Source: SSF14 sp037045585
GTDB lineage: Bacteria; Actinomycetota; Acidimicrobiia; Acidimicrobiales; Microtrichaceae
Assembly: GCA_037045585.1 (NCBI GenBank)
Contig: JBAOIR010000009.1
Location: 1 to 64,000, forward strand
Length of the DNA: 64,000 bases
Direction: 5' to 3'
Position 1 is the first letter of the stretch. Each line of letters begins with the position of its first letter. The translations under genes were made by a program, and so were the position numbers. The notes below the pieces were generated by a model that saw only the letters and a program-made list of their open reading frames with translations, had not been told where the DNA came from and did no database searches. Shown in pieces: positions 17,754-27,444 of this stretch.

Positions 17754-20603
17754 ATGCGGATGGGGAACGAAACGGTGCCCGACGCGGTGATCGCGGTGGT
17801 TCCGGCGAAGAACTCGGGCGCGATCGGGCCGACGGTCGCAGCGCTGTGCGCAACGGGCCGGGTGGACCGCGTCGTCGTGGTGGACGACGGATCGACCGAC
17901 GACACTGCGGAACGGGCGGCTGCGGCCGGGGCGACGGTGCTCTCCCTCACCACGAACTGGGGAAAGGGTGGTGCCGTCGCGCGAGCTGTCGAGCAGTTCC
18001 CCGAGGCGGCGGTGTACCTGCTCGTCGACGCCGACCTCGGCGAGACGGCGCGTCACGTCGTCGGTCTGCTCGACCCGGTGATCGGCGGCACTGCCGATCT
18101 CTCGATCGCGGTGTTCCCGTCGGCCGGTGGGCGGGGCGGGTTCGGTGTGGTCAAGCGGGCGGCCCGCTCGATCATCGCCCGGGAGTGCGGCTACGACGCC
18201 GTGGAGCCGTTGTCGGGCCAGCGCGCCGTGCGGGGCGATCTGCTCCGGTCACTCCCGGCGGCGCCCCGGTTCGGACTCGAGGTCGGGATGACCGTCGATG
18301 CCGTGCGGGCCGGGGCCCGACTCGTCGAGATCGAGATGCCGCTCGACCACGAGCACACCGGACGGACACTCGCCGGCTTCCGCCACCGTGGCGGCCAGGC
18401 CGTCGACATCGTGCGGGCGGCGGCCCCTCGCCTCGGATCGGTGCCGGTCCGCGCCGCGCTGATGGTCGTCGGCACGCTCGCCGTGCTGGTCGGCATCCTG
18501 GCAGCGCCGTGGGCGGCGGGCAGCGGGCGACCACTCGTGGCGGCGTCGGGGCGCAAGGTGGTCGTCGTCACCGTGGCCGATGTCAGCCTGGCCGACCTCG
18601 ACCGTGGTGTGCTCCCCAACATCTCGAACCTCCTCGGCACGACGGGCGGAGCGCTCACGCCGCGCACCCCGGCCGCGCCGGGCGACCAGCTGTCGAGCTA
18701 CGCGTCCCTCGGCGCCGGTGCCCCCGTGGTGGTCGCCGATCGGCGGCCCGGTCCGGTGCGTGCGCTCGTGCGTCCCACGATCACCCTCACCCCCGACGGT
18801 GACGGCGCCCGGCTCGCCGAACCGGTTGCCGTGACCGGTGCGCGCAACGCCTACGGCACGCTCGGCGCGCTCGGTGACGCGCTGCACGGAGCGGGGCTTC
18901 GCACCGGTTACGTCGGCGCCCGTTCGGGAGGCGACGGGCTCGACGCTCCCGGCGCGCTCGCCGTCGCCGACTCGTCGGGCGCCGTCGACGTCGCGCTGGC
19001 CGGTTCGCTCCCGGAGGCCGAAGGTCCCGATCTCGACGCCGCCCTCGGTGATCGTGTCGCCGCCGTCGGAACGGCCATGGCGTCGAGCGACGTTGTGCTC
19101 GTCGACGCCGGCGGTTCGCCCCTCGTCCAACCGGCGTGGCTCGGCCCGTCGACGGCGGCGGCCCGCGAGGACCGCCACCAGCGCCGGCTCGGTCACGTCC
19201 GCGTCGCCGACCTGCTCGTCGGCCGCATCGTCGCCGCGAACCCGGGAGCGCTCGTCGTCGTGGCGGGTGTCGCCCCGCCGTCGCAGTGGCGCCTCACACC
19301 GCTGGCCGTCGCCGGCGATCTCCCCGGTGCGCTGTCGAGTCCCTCCACCCGTCGTGGTGGCCTCGCCGCGCTCACCGACCTCGGTCCGACGGTGCTCGCG
19401 GCGTTCGGCATCGACCGGCCCGACACGATGATCGGGCAGCGCCTCACGTCCGGACCGGACGCCGCCGACGTGGCCGCCGTCCGGGAGTTGCACGACCGCA
19501 CCGATGCCCGGGAACGGCTGAACCCCTGGATCACGGTGGGGTTCATCCTCCTCCAGGCGGTCGTGTACGGCGCCGCGATGGTCGGGCTCGCAACTCGTCG
19601 CCGCTGGGGCCGTCCCGTCGAACGCCTGCTCGTCGTGGCCGAACGGGTCGCGCTGGCGTGCGCTGCGTTCCCGGTCGTGACGTTCCTGTACCGGCTCGCC
19701 CCGTCCGCCTGGCAGGAGCCGTGGCCGGCGGCGATCGGCATCGGGGCGCTGAGCCTCGCCGGTGGTCTCGCGGCGTCGAGGGCCCGCCACCACCCCCTCA
19801 GTCCGCTCATCTGGATCGCCGGCGTCACTGTCGCCGTTATGGGGTTCGACGCTGCGACGTCGGGTGCGCTGCAGGACGTGAGCCTGCTCGGCTACTCGCC
19901 GGTCACGGCCGCCCGGTTCTACGGCATGGGCAACATGGGGTTCGCCGTGCTGGGGTCGGCGACGATCCTCCTGGCGGGCGCCTGGATGGCGGGCACGCCC
20001 CGGCGGACCGACGGGCTCGTCGCCATCGCCTGTCTCCTCGCCGCCGTGACAACGCTCGAGGTCGCCCCCAACCTCGGCGCTGACTTCGGCGGCGCGCTGG
20101 TGTTCGTCCCGACGTTCCTCGTCGGTCTGGTGCTCTGGGCCGGCATCCGGATGAACCTCGGCCGCATGGTGCGGGTGATCGCCGCGAGCGTCGCTGCCGT
20201 CGGAGCGGTCCTGCTCGTGGATCGGTGGACGGGCAGCTCGCACGTCGCCGCGTTCGTGGCCGGCGGCCCCGACGTGATGGTGGCGACGATCGCTCGCAAG
20301 CTCGACGCCAACATCCGGATGTTCCGCAGCTCCACGTGGACGTGGATGGTGCCGATCATCTTCGGGTTCTTCGTGTGGGCCGCGACCGTGGGCGGCGGCT
20401 GGCGGAGGTGGTTCGGCACACAGCGGGTCTGGCGGACCACGTTCCTGCTCCTGTTGGGCTTCGGTGTGCTCGGTGGCCTCATGAACGACTCCGGGATCGC
20501 GATCCCGGCGATGGTCCTCGTCTACGCCGGCGCGTTCGTGCTCCTCCTCGAGCGCAAGCAGCCCTTCGCGCCACCCCGCATCCTCGGTACGGCGGCCGAA
20601 TGA
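17754..20603 (+). CDS. GT2 glycosyltransferase fused to a phosphatase-like domain and a polytopic membrane domain
   Basis: 949 residues from ATG 17,754, after a GAGTGGGGG ribosome site. Residues ~8-215 are a family-2 glycosyltransferase: VVVVDDGSTDDT (D44, D45) and LLVDADLGE (DAD, 92-94) bind the nucleotide sugar, with GFGVVKRAARSIIARECGYD and PLSGQRAVRGDLL as in polyprenyl-phosphate glycosyltransferases. After one helix (~240-262) comes a ~300-residue alkaline-phosphatase/bisPGM-superfamily-like region (VVVVTVADVSLADLDRGVLP, DLGPTVLAAFGI), metal ligands not confirmed. The rest is about 11 membrane helices with RFYGMGNMGFAVLGSA and GVLGGLMNDSGIAIPAM. Domain order suggests a lipid-linked sugar made and processed at the membrane. 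Neighbour context gives no pathway. Confidence 0.7.
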   Translation: MRMGNETVPDAVIAVVPAKNSGAIGPTVAALCATGRVDRVVVVDDGSTDDTAERAAAAGATVLSLTTNWGKGGAVARAVEQFPEAAVYLLVDADLGETARHVVGLLDPVIGGTADLSIAVFPSAGGRGGFGVVKRAARSIIARECGYDAVEPLSGQRAVRGDLLRSLPAAPRFGLEVGMTVDAVRAGARLVEIEMPLDHEHTGRTLAGFRHRGGQAVDIVRAAAPRLGSVPVRAALMVVGTLAVLVGILAAPWAAGSGRPLVAASGRKVVVVTVADVSLADLDRGVLPNISNLLGTTGGALTPRTPAAPGDQLSSYASLGAGAPVVVADRRPGPVRALVRPTITLTPDGDGARLAEPVAVTGARNAYGTLGALGDALHGAGLRTGYVGARSGGDGLDAPGALAVADSSGAVDVALAGSLPEAEGPDLDAALGDRVAAVGTAMASSDVVLVDAGGSPLVQPAWLGPSTAAAREDRHQRRLGHVRVADLLVGRIVAANPGALVVVAGVAPPSQWRLTPLAVAGDLPGALSSPSTRRGGLAALTDLGPTVLAAFGIDRPDTMIGQRLTSGPDAADVAAVRELHDRTDARERLNPWITVGFILLQAVVYGAAMVGLATRRRWGRPVERLLVVAERVALACAAFPVVTFLYRLAPSAWQEPWPAAIGIGALSLAGGLAASRARHHPLSPLIWIAGVTVAVMGFDAATSGALQDVSLLGYSPVTAARFYGMGNMGFAVLGSATILLAGAWMAGTPRRTDGLVAIACLLAAVTTLEVAPNLGADFGGALVFVPTFLVGLVLWAGIRMNLGRMVRVIAASVAAVGAVLLVDRWTGSSHVAAFVAGGPDVMVATIARKLDANIRMFRSSTWTWMVPIIFGFFVWAATVGGGWRRWFGTQRVWRTTFLLLLGFGVLGGLMNDSGIAIPAMVLVYAGAFVLLLERKQPFAPPRILGTAAE

Positions 20604-20617
20604 GCTCGGCCGCCGGC

Positions 20618-20664
20618 AAATCCATGCAGAGAGTGATGCGCCACGTCACTTTCTGCCTGGATTT
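20618..20664. terminator. Hairpin terminator between convergent genes
   Basis: Arms of 19 nt (AAATCCATGCAGAGAGTGA and TCACTTTCTGCCTGGATTT) pair with two mismatches around a 9-nt loop. A/T ends on both sides suit termination in both directions. It lies 15 nt after the glycosyltransferase stop and before the convergent MBL gene. Confidence 0.6.
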
Positions 20665-20739
20665 CGCTCAGGGCGACGAGCGCGGCGAACTGCACCACGC
20701 CCTGGCCCGTCGAACCGGTGAGCTACCCCGTGGGTCCGC

Positions 20740-21618
20740 TCATTCGTGCTCGTCCAGCGGCTCGCCGTCGTGCCACGTCGTTCCCACCCCGACGCGACCA
20801 CGGTCGTCGATGACGATCCGAGCGACGGCGACCTCGGGGTCGTGGGTGAAGCAGACGCGGCCCCCACGCTCGTGCAGATCGCGGAGCAGCGTGGTCTTCT
20901 CGTCGATGAGCAGCTCGGGGAACCGGTCGTAGCCCATCGTGATCGGGAGGTGGACCCACGGAACACCCGGGATGAGGTCGCCGGCGAAGAGGACCGGGCC
21001 GTCGGCGGTCTCGACCTCGGTGAGCAACAGCCCGGGGGTGTGGCCGTTCGAGACGTGGAACCGGTACCCGGGCCCCAGCGTCGGACTGCTCGTGGCACCG
21101 CTCGGCACGACCTCGAGCCGCCCGGACGCCTCGAGCAACGCCGGCAGTTCGGACACGAACGACGCCCGATCGCGGACGTGGGGGTGGCGGGCACGGTCCC
21201 ACGCGTCGCTGCTCACGACGAACCGGGCGTTCGGGAAGGTCAGCTCCGGTGCCTCGCCCTCGCGGTACGCCGTGAGCAGGCCGCCGGCATGGTCGAAGTG
21301 GAGATGCGACAACACGACGACGTCGATGTCGCCGGGTTCGACGCCGAGCTCCGCGAGGTGGTCGAGCAGGACGTGGCGCTCCTCGACGACCCCGTAGCGC
21401 TCCCGCAGCTCGGGCGCGAAGAACGCGCCGATGCCCGTTTCGAGGAGGACGTTGCGCCCGCCGTCCTCGCGGACGAGCAGGGCGCGGGTGGCGAGCGGGA
21501 TCAGGCCCCGCTCGTCGGGCGGGCACCACCGTTCCCACAGCGCCCGTGGCGCGTTGCCGAACATGGCACCACCGTCGAGCCGCTGTGAGTTGCCGAGGAC
21601 GGGGATGAGTGTGGGCAT
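20740..21618 (-). CDS. MBL-fold metallo-hydrolase
   Basis: 292 residues, complete. The metal site HLHFDHAGG, the later ligands in SNGHTPGLLL and LFAGDLIP, and the final HDPEVAVARI fit the metallo-beta-lactamase fold, group of lactonase/N-acyl-hydrolase-like single-domain enzymes. No signal peptide, so cytoplasmic. The start MPTLIPVLGNSQ is the only good one. It lies 21 nt downstream of the acyl-CoA synthetase stop and may be transcribed with it. Substrate unknown. Confidence 0.8.
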   Translation of the reverse strand: MPTLIPVLGNSQRLDGGAMFGNAPRALWERWCPPDERGLIPLATRALLVREDGGRNVLLETGIGAFFAPELRERYGVVEERHVLLDHLAELGVEPGDIDVVVLSHLHFDHAGGLLTAYREGEAPELTFPNARFVVSSDAWDRARHPHVRDRASFVSELPALLEASGRLEVVPSGATSSPTLGPGYRFHVSNGHTPGLLLTEVETADGPVLFAGDLIPGVPWVHLPITMGYDRFPELLIDEKTTLLRDLHERGGRVCFTHDPEVAVARIVIDDRGRVGVGTTWHDGEPLDEHE

Positions 21619-21639
21619 GTGCCCAGCATCGTCCCTGGT

Positions 21640-23290
21640 TCAGGACTCGTCGAGCGCCTGTGCCTTCGCCCAGCGGTAGTCGGCCTTGCCGGAGGGGGAC
21701 CGCTGGATCCGTTCGCAGAACACGTACGCCTTCGGCAGCTTGTACCGGGCGACGTGCCGTTCGGCTTCCGCCTCGAGCGCGTCGGTCGTCACGTCGGCGC
21801 CGTCGCGGAGCTGGACGACGGCGACCACCTCGTTGCCCCAACGCTCGCTCGGACGCCCACACACCACGACGTCCATCACGTCGGGGTGCCCGGCGAGAGC
21901 CGCCTCGACCTCCTCGGCGAAGATCTTCTCGCCACCGGAGTTGATGGTGACCGAGTCGCGGCCCAGCAGGTCGAGGACGCCGTCGGCGGTGACCCGGGCG
22001 CGGTCACCGGGGACGGAGTAGCGCACGCCGTCGATGGTGGGGAACGTGCGGGCGGTCTTGGCCTCGTCGCCGAGGTAGCCGAGTGGGACGCGGCCGGCCT
22101 GGCCGAGCCAGCCCATCTCCTCGTCGCCGGCGGCGAGCACGCGGCTGAGGTCCTCCGACAGGATGCACATGCCCGGGCCGGGGGTGAACGTGCCGGTGCT
22201 CGTCGTCTGGCCGGCGCTGGCGATCTGGGCCGCCTGCTGGCCGGTCTCGGAGGCGCCGAGGCCGTCCATGATCATCATCGTGGGAACGGCCTCGAGCAGG
22301 CGCGCCTTGATGCCGGCGGTGAGCGCGGCGCCGCCCGACACGGTCATCATCAGCGAGCTCAGGTCGTACTCGGCGTTGGTGAGTTCGTCGAGGATCGGTC
22401 GGGCGAAGGCGTCGCCGACGATCAGCATGATGTTGACGCCCTGCTCCTGGAGGGTCGTGAGTGCGTCGACGGGGTCGAGGCGGTCGACCACGTTCGGCAG
22501 GACGATCGTGTTGCCACCGCCGAACGCGTTGAACGCCATCCAGTGGGCGGCGCCGTGCATGAACGGTGCCAGCGGCATCAGGCGCGACACCGCCGTTGAC
22601 GGCGTTGGCGACGAGCTCGTCGAGGTCGGACCATTCGTCGGCGGTGCCCAGCTTGCGCCCGCCCAGCGCCGCCGGCCAGATGTCGGCCTGCCGCCACATC
22701 ACACCCTTGGGCATGCCGGTCGTACCGCCGGTGTAGAGCACGTACAGGTCGTCGGGCGACCAGGCGGAGCGAACCTCGTCGGACAACTCGGGCGAGGCCG
22801 CCGCCAGGACGTCCTCGTACCACTCGGCCCCGTCGAGCAGATCGTTGCCGCTGTCGTCGGCCACCTGGAGGAGGACGGTGAGGCCGGGCAGTCGGTCGCG
22901 AACCTCGGCCAGCGTGGGGGCGAACGCCGAGTGGAAGATGATGCCCTTCGCCGCGGAGTCACCGAGGAGGTACTCGAGCTCTTCGGCGACGTAGCGGTAG
23001 TTGACGTTGAACGGCACCGAACGGGCCTTGTAGGCGCCGATCATGCCTTCGAGGTACTCGCTGCCGTTGTGGAGGTAGAGCGCCAGGTGGTCCTGGCCCG
23101 ACTCGTGGTTGGCGAGCTCGGAGCGCTCGGCCCGAACGGTGAACCCGCGTTCGATCAGCGCGTTCGCCAGCCGCCGGGTGCGGTCGCCGATGTCGGCGTA
23201 GGTGAACGTGCGAGACGGCGTCACGATGCAGGGCCGGTCGCCGATGGCGGCTTCCACGGCCTCTTGGATCTGCGCGATGTTGAACTCCAC
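21640..23290 (-). CDS. Acyl-CoA synthetase (AMP-forming), one frameshift
   Basis: Activates a carboxylic acid to acyl-CoA via acyl-AMP. The P-loop motif YTGGTTGMPKG, the A5-type motif MDGLGASETG, and SGGEKIFAEEVEAALAGHPDV plus the C-terminal SPSGKADYRWAKA (catalytic Lys region) are all present. The frame changes near 22,590, between ANAVNGG and RLMPLAPFMHGAAHWMAFNA, by one base. GTG at 23,290 follows a GGGGGG ribosome site and fits the family N-terminus (EFNIAQIQEAVEAAIGD). FadD3/steroid-type ligase subgroup by the PFMHGAAHWMAF motif (family knowledge); the substrate is not determined. Confidence 0.85.
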
Positions 23291-23361
23291 TGGAACCCCC
23301 CGGTGTGGTCGAGTCGGAGATCTTATGGCCCCGGTGGGGTGCCCCCGAACTCCGGGGGAGG

Positions 23362-24878
23362 TCACCGACAGTCGGGGTCCTTCGACGGCACGGTCAGGTC
23401 GATGAGGTACTCGTGGACGGCGTCATCGACGCACGACGACCGGCCGTAGCTGGTGTGGCCCTCGCCGTCGTTCGACACGAGGTGGCCGTTGGCGAGCATG
23501 CCGGCGACCTTGACCGAGCTGGCGTAGGGCGTGGCAGCGTCGCCGCGGTTGCCGAGCACGAGGACGGGCCCCGAGCCCTCGGCGCTGACCGGTCCGACGA
23601 TCGGATCCGGTGGCGTCGACCAGTAGGCGCACGGGAGCAGCTCGTTGGCGACCGACCCGCCGATACGAGGCGACAGCTTGCGAAGGCCGTTGGCGAACGT
23701 GCGGTACTCCTCCGAACCGGTCGGGTGCGGCGAGTCGAGGCACTCGACCGCCGCGTACGCGGCGAACCCGCCGAAGTCGTAGTAGCCCTGCGCCATCCGA
23801 AGCATGCCCTCGCCGTCACCGTCGGCAGCGTCGGCCAGCGCCTGCGCGAGGTCCGGCCACAGCGACGGTTCGTAGCTGGCGTACACCGCACCGGTCTGGA
23901 GTTCGGCGGGGCCGAGTTCGGCGCCGTCGCCGGCGGGGATCGGCGCCCGTTCGACGTCCTTCTGCACCTCGTCGTAGGTCGCGGCCAGGTCGTCCACGGG
24001 GCAGTTCGACGTCGTGGTGCACGCCTCGAACGCCCGCGTGATCGACGCGTCGATGGCGATCGTCTGGTTCGTGAGCCAGTCGGTGAACCCCTCGGTCGGG
24101 TCGACGACCCCGTCGAGCACCACGGCGCGGGCCGTGGTGGGGAAGAGGGCGAGGTAGCGCAGGCCGATCAGTGTGCCGTACGAGAAGCCCATGTAGGTGA
24201 GCTGGTCCTCGCCGAGGGCCATGCGGATCGCTTCGAGGTCGCGGGCGACGCTGTCGGTGCCGACGTTGGCGGCGAGGCCGGGGGAGGCGGTGGCGCAGTC
24301 GTCCGCGACGGTTTCGGCGTCCTCGTCGATCGCCTCCTGCTCGGCGTCGGTGTCGGGGTCGGGGTCATTGGCCAGGAAGTCGTCGACGTGTCGCTCGCAG
24401 TCGAAGGCCGTGCTCCTGCCGACACCGCGGGGATCCCAGCTGACGATGTCGAAACGGCTGCTCAGCGTCTCGTCGAAGGGCTGGCTGAAGAGGAAGTCGA
24501 GGCCACTTCCGCCCGGCCCGCCCGGGTTGGTGACGAGGGCGCCGATGCGGTCGCCCGACGCCTGATCTCGGCCGAGCGCGAGGTCGATGGTGTCGCCGTC
24601 GACGTCGTCCCAATCGAGCGGCACGGTGAGCGTGGCGCACTCGAACCCACGCTCGCCCGTGCACCCCGACCACTCGAGCTCCGGTGCCTTCCAACCTCCG
24701 AGCGAGTCCGACATGCGATGGGGAGCGCCCGGTCGCGTCCGATCACGTCGTCGTCGGTGGTGGTGGAGCGGGCGGCGTCGTCGAGACCGTTGCCCGAGCA
24801 CGCGGTGACGAGGACCGCGGACAGGAGCAGGGCGGTGACGCGGCGGCGAGCAGTGCGGTCGGAGCATCGGTGGAGCAC
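23362..24878 (-). CDS. Secreted S33-family alpha/beta hydrolase lipoprotein (aminopeptidase type), one frameshift
   Basis: The N-terminus has a lipoprotein signal, RVTALLLSAVLVTACSGNGL, with lipobox VTAC, so the enzyme is outside the cell on the membrane. The frame shifts near 24,720, between RDRALP and SDSLGGWKAPELEW. The mature domain holds TNPGGPGGSGLDFLF (oxyanion region), the nucleophile GFSYGTLIG, a lid region, the acid VLGNRGDAATPY and the His of NDGEGHTSYG, as in SlpD/SlpE-type tripeptidyl aminopeptidases. The C-terminus has a Cys (SSCVDDAV). GTG 24,878 is the first start before the signal. Role: extracellular peptide use. Confidence 0.8.
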
Positions 24879-24977
24879 GTCGGTCAGGCTACGGGCGGAT
24901 CGCGGGTCGGGGACGTAGGGTTCGGCGATGACCCACTCACACCTCCCGACCAGGATGCCGGCTTCGTCGGCGCTGTC

Positions 24978-25928
24978 ATGATCTTCGGAACCTTCATCCC
25001 GCAGGGGTGGAAGATGGAACTCGTGTCCATCCCCGACCCCCAGGACAAGTGGGCGGCCACCGTTCACATCGCGACCGAGGCCGAGCGTCTCGGCTACGAC
25101 TCCGTGTGGGTCTACGACCACTTCCACAACGTCCCGGTGCCGGCGCACGAGGCGATGTTCGAGTGCTGGACGACCCTTGCCGCCATCAGCCAGCGCACCG
25201 AGCGGGTACGGCTCGGCCAGATGGTCAGCTGTGCGCCGTACCGCAACCCGGGCATGATCGCGAAGATCACGTCGTCGATCGACGTGATCAGCGGCGGTCG
25301 TCTCGACTGGGGCATCGGCGCCGGCTGGTACGACGGCGAGTTCACGGCGTACGGCTACGACTTCCCGTCCGCCGCCGACCGGATCCGCGCCCTGCGTGAG
25401 ACCGTCGAGATCGTGAAGCTCATGTGGAGCGAGCCCGACGCGACCTACGAGGGCCGGCACCACTCGGTGGCCGGGGCGCAGTGCGATCCGAAGCCGCTCC
25501 AGTCGCCGCATCCACCCATCTGGATCGGAGGCGGTGGCGAGCAGCTCACGCTGCGCGTCGTCGCCCGCCACGCGACCCACTCGAACTGGGGCGGCACGCC
25601 CGACGTGTGGGCGCACAAGGCCGAGGTGCTCAAAGGGCACTGCGAGTCGATCGGCCGCGACTACGACACCATCACCAAGACCTGGTCGCCGGAGCTGTTC
25701 GTGCGCTCGACCGAGGCCGAGATCGGCACGGAGTCCCGCAGCTTCTGGGGCGAGCCGTTCGAGACGTGGAGCACCAACAACCTCGTTGGCACCCCCGAGC
25801 AGGTGGCCGAGAAGCTCGAGGCCTACCGCAAGCTCGGTGTCGGGGGTGTGGTGCCGTGGATCGCCGACTTCCCGTCGACGGAGACCCTGGAGCTGTTCGC
25901 CACCGAGGTCATGCCCAACTTCCGCTGA
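24978..25928 (+). CDS. F420-dependent LLM-class oxidoreductase
   Basis: 316-residue TIM-barrel of the luciferase-like monooxygenase family, with MIFGTFIPQGWKMELVSIPD, GYDSVWVYDHFHNVPVP, QMVSCAPYRNPGMIAKITSS and DVISGGRLDWGIGAGWYDGE, the usual F420/FMN-binding strand order. The C-terminal NNLVGTPEQVAEKLEAYRKL is also typical. Acidimicrobiia use F420 widely, so F420 rather than FMN is assumed. Substrate unknown. The start at ATG 24,978 gives the usual length. Convergent with the MaoC gene. Confidence 0.85.
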   Translation: MIFGTFIPQGWKMELVSIPDPQDKWAATVHIATEAERLGYDSVWVYDHFHNVPVPAHEAMFECWTTLAAISQRTERVRLGQMVSCAPYRNPGMIAKITSSIDVISGGRLDWGIGAGWYDGEFTAYGYDFPSAADRIRALRETVEIVKLMWSEPDATYEGRHHSVAGAQCDPKPLQSPHPPIWIGGGGEQLTLRVVARHATHSNWGGTPDVWAHKAEVLKGHCESIGRDYDTITKTWSPELFVRSTEAEIGTESRSFWGEPFETWSTNNLVGTPEQVAEKLEAYRKLGVGGVVPWIADFPSTETLELFATEVMPNFR

Positions 25929-25937
25929 GCGGCGCGC

Positions 25938-25997
25938 CGCCGGTTCTGTCCTGCAGTTCTGCCCCTGGAGGGGCGAGTCTGCAGGACAGAACCGGCG
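25938..25997. terminator. Bidirectional hairpin terminator, member of the recurrent GTTYTGT..CTGC family
   Basis: Perfect 19-bp stem (25,938-25,956 with 25,979-25,997) carrying the core GGTTCTGTCCTGCAG, plus a small inner hairpin (GCCCCT/AGGGGC). It lies between the convergent LLM and MaoC genes, 9 nt after one stop and 15 nt before the other. Related in design to the hairpins at 33,564, 39,937 and 54,768. Confidence 0.75.
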
Positions 25998-26012
25998 AGG
26001 CGCTGGGACTTC

Positions 26013-26471
26013 CTACTCGTACATCCGGACGATGACCTCGGCGACGCAGCTCGGCTTCGACGCCCCCTCGACCTCGAAGGTGTAGAGGTACGTGCACTGG
26101 GCCTGACCGGGGGCGAGTTCATCGATCTCCTTGATCTCGACACCGAGACGGAGCTTCGAGCCGACGGGCACGGGGCTCGGGAAGCGCACCTTGCCGCAGC
26201 CGTAGTTGACGCCCATCTTGAAGCCGGTGGCCTGCATGACCTGCGGGGCGAGCATCGGGCCGATGCTCAGCGTGAGGTAGCCGTGGGCGATGGTGCCGCC
26301 GAAGGGACCGTCCTTGGCGCGCTCGGGATCGACGTGGATCCACTGGTGGTCACCGGTCGCCTCGGCGAACTGGTTCACCCGCTCCTGGGTGATCTCCAGC
26401 CAGTCGCTGTAGCCCAGGTGCTGTCCGACGAGTTCCTTCATGCCGGCGATGCCGTTGATCTGAGTAGCCAT
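26013..26471 (-). CDS. MaoC-like enoyl-CoA hydratase (R-specific hydratase type)
   Basis: 152 residues, single hot-dog fold. The active-site block is FAEATGDHQWIHVDPERAKD with Asp and His, then GPFGGTIAHGYLTLSIGPML, the standard MaoC signature. Cytoplasmic, hydrates 2-enoyl-CoA in fatty-acid or related degradation. The start MATQINGIAGMKEL fits the family. Divergent from nothing; it stands alone upstream of the rhomboid-like gene, with 56 nt between. Confidence 0.85.
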   Translation of the reverse strand: MATQINGIAGMKELVGQHLGYSDWLEITQERVNQFAEATGDHQWIHVDPERAKDGPFGGTIAHGYLTLSIGPMLAPQVMQATGFKMGVNYGCGKVRFPSPVPVGSKLRLGVEIKEIDELAPGQAQCTYLYTFEVEGASKPSCVAEVIVRMYE

Positions 26472-26527
26472 GGCGGCGATTCTTGCTCAGCGTGGCAGTG
26501 GTCGGCGAATGAACCGCCGGTGCCGGG

Positions 26528-27439
26528 TTACTGGCCGCGGAGGCGGCGGCTGTGCTCGTCGAGGCGGCGGCGCTCGTCGGGCGTGAGGCTGTCCATGCCC
26601 GAGGCGCTGATCTTGTCGAGCAGCCAGTCCATGTCGGCCTGGTCGGCGCGGTCGAGGCGGGCCTCGGGGCGGATCGGGATGACCGGCGCCGGGTCCTTGT
26701 GCCGCCGCAATCCGCCGCCGGAACCACCCGAGCCCTTGGACTGCTTGCGCTGCTGCTTCTCGCGGGCTCGGTTGGCCTTCTGGTACGGGTCGCCGGTGAC
26801 GAACTGGGGGAGCGGGATCTTGGGGATCTGGGTGAACTCGGTGATGCCGAAGGCGCGGGCCCCGAGGGCGGCGACGGCCAGCGAGGCCGCCCAGAAGGTG
26901 AGCAGGCCGCCGATGGGGGCACCGGCATTTCGGAGATCGAGGATCTGCAGGAGGTCGAACACCTCGAACACCACCACGATCGCCCAGAGGGGGATGTTGA
27001 AGAACGTCCGGATCGTGGGGTGCCACAGCACGAGCACCACGAAGAGCGGGCTGACGAGGCGGCTGATGCCGGCGGCCCCGACGTATTCGAAGCCGACGGT
27101 GACGACAGCGGGTACCACCACGAGCGCGCCGATCAGCCAGGCGAAACGCCGGCGGCCGAGCTCGCGCTCGATGTCGCCGCCGATCAGGTACATCATCGCG
27201 GCGGACAGGAGCAGCCAGATGCTGACGCCGTTGCTGAGCGGCCAGGTGACGACGCGCCACACCTCGCCCTCGCGGACCAGCGTCGCGTCGTAGAAGAGCG
27301 GGTCCCGGAAGATGGCCGCGGCGATGACGCCGAGGACCATGAAGATGAGTGACGACGCGGCGAGGAGGACCGAGGTCGTGACCTCGACCTGGCCGACCTT
27401 GAACCAGCCGTGGTCGTCGTAGCGTTGGAACCGTTGCAC
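26528..27439 (-). CDS. Rhomboid-family membrane protein lacking obvious catalytic residues
   Basis: GTG at 27,439 gives VQRFQRYDDHGWFKVGQVEV. Six or seven hydrophobic segments follow, with WRVVTWPLSNGVSIWLLLSA as in rhomboid TM2, VGFEYVGAAGISRLVSPLFV, and NAGAPIGGLLTFWAASLAVA. At the position of the GxSG serine this protein has GAAG, and the TM6 His region reads GAPIGG without His, so it is probably not a protease. After the membrane part a Lys/Gly-rich linker leads to a conserved soluble helix, MDWLLDKISASGMDSLTPDE. It starts 5 nt after the rlmN stop, suggesting co-transcription. Confidence 0.65.
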   Translation of the reverse strand: MQRFQRYDDHGWFKVGQVEVTTSVLLAASSLIFMVLGVIAAAIFRDPLFYDATLVREGEVWRVVTWPLSNGVSIWLLLSAAMMYLIGGDIERELGRRRFAWLIGALVVVPAVVTVGFEYVGAAGISRLVSPLFVVLVLWHPTIRTFFNIPLWAIVVVFEVFDLLQILDLRNAGAPIGGLLTFWAASLAVAALGARAFGITEFTQIPKIPLPQFVTGDPYQKANRAREKQQRKQSKGSGGSGGGLRRHKDPAPVIPIRPEARLDRADQADMDWLLDKISASGMDSLTPDERRRLDEHSRRLRGQ

Positions 27440-27444
27440 GGCGA

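Noticed and set aside
18249..20243. Minus-strand open frame opposite the glycosyltransferase fusion
   Set aside because: No domain or start signal; mirror of the coding strand.
16449..20603. One 1,384-codon protein joining MFS and glycosyltransferase
   Set aside because: Between about 17,080 and 17,750 that frame is Arg/Pro-rich, while the MFS C-half is in another frame, so the link is a frameshift artefact.
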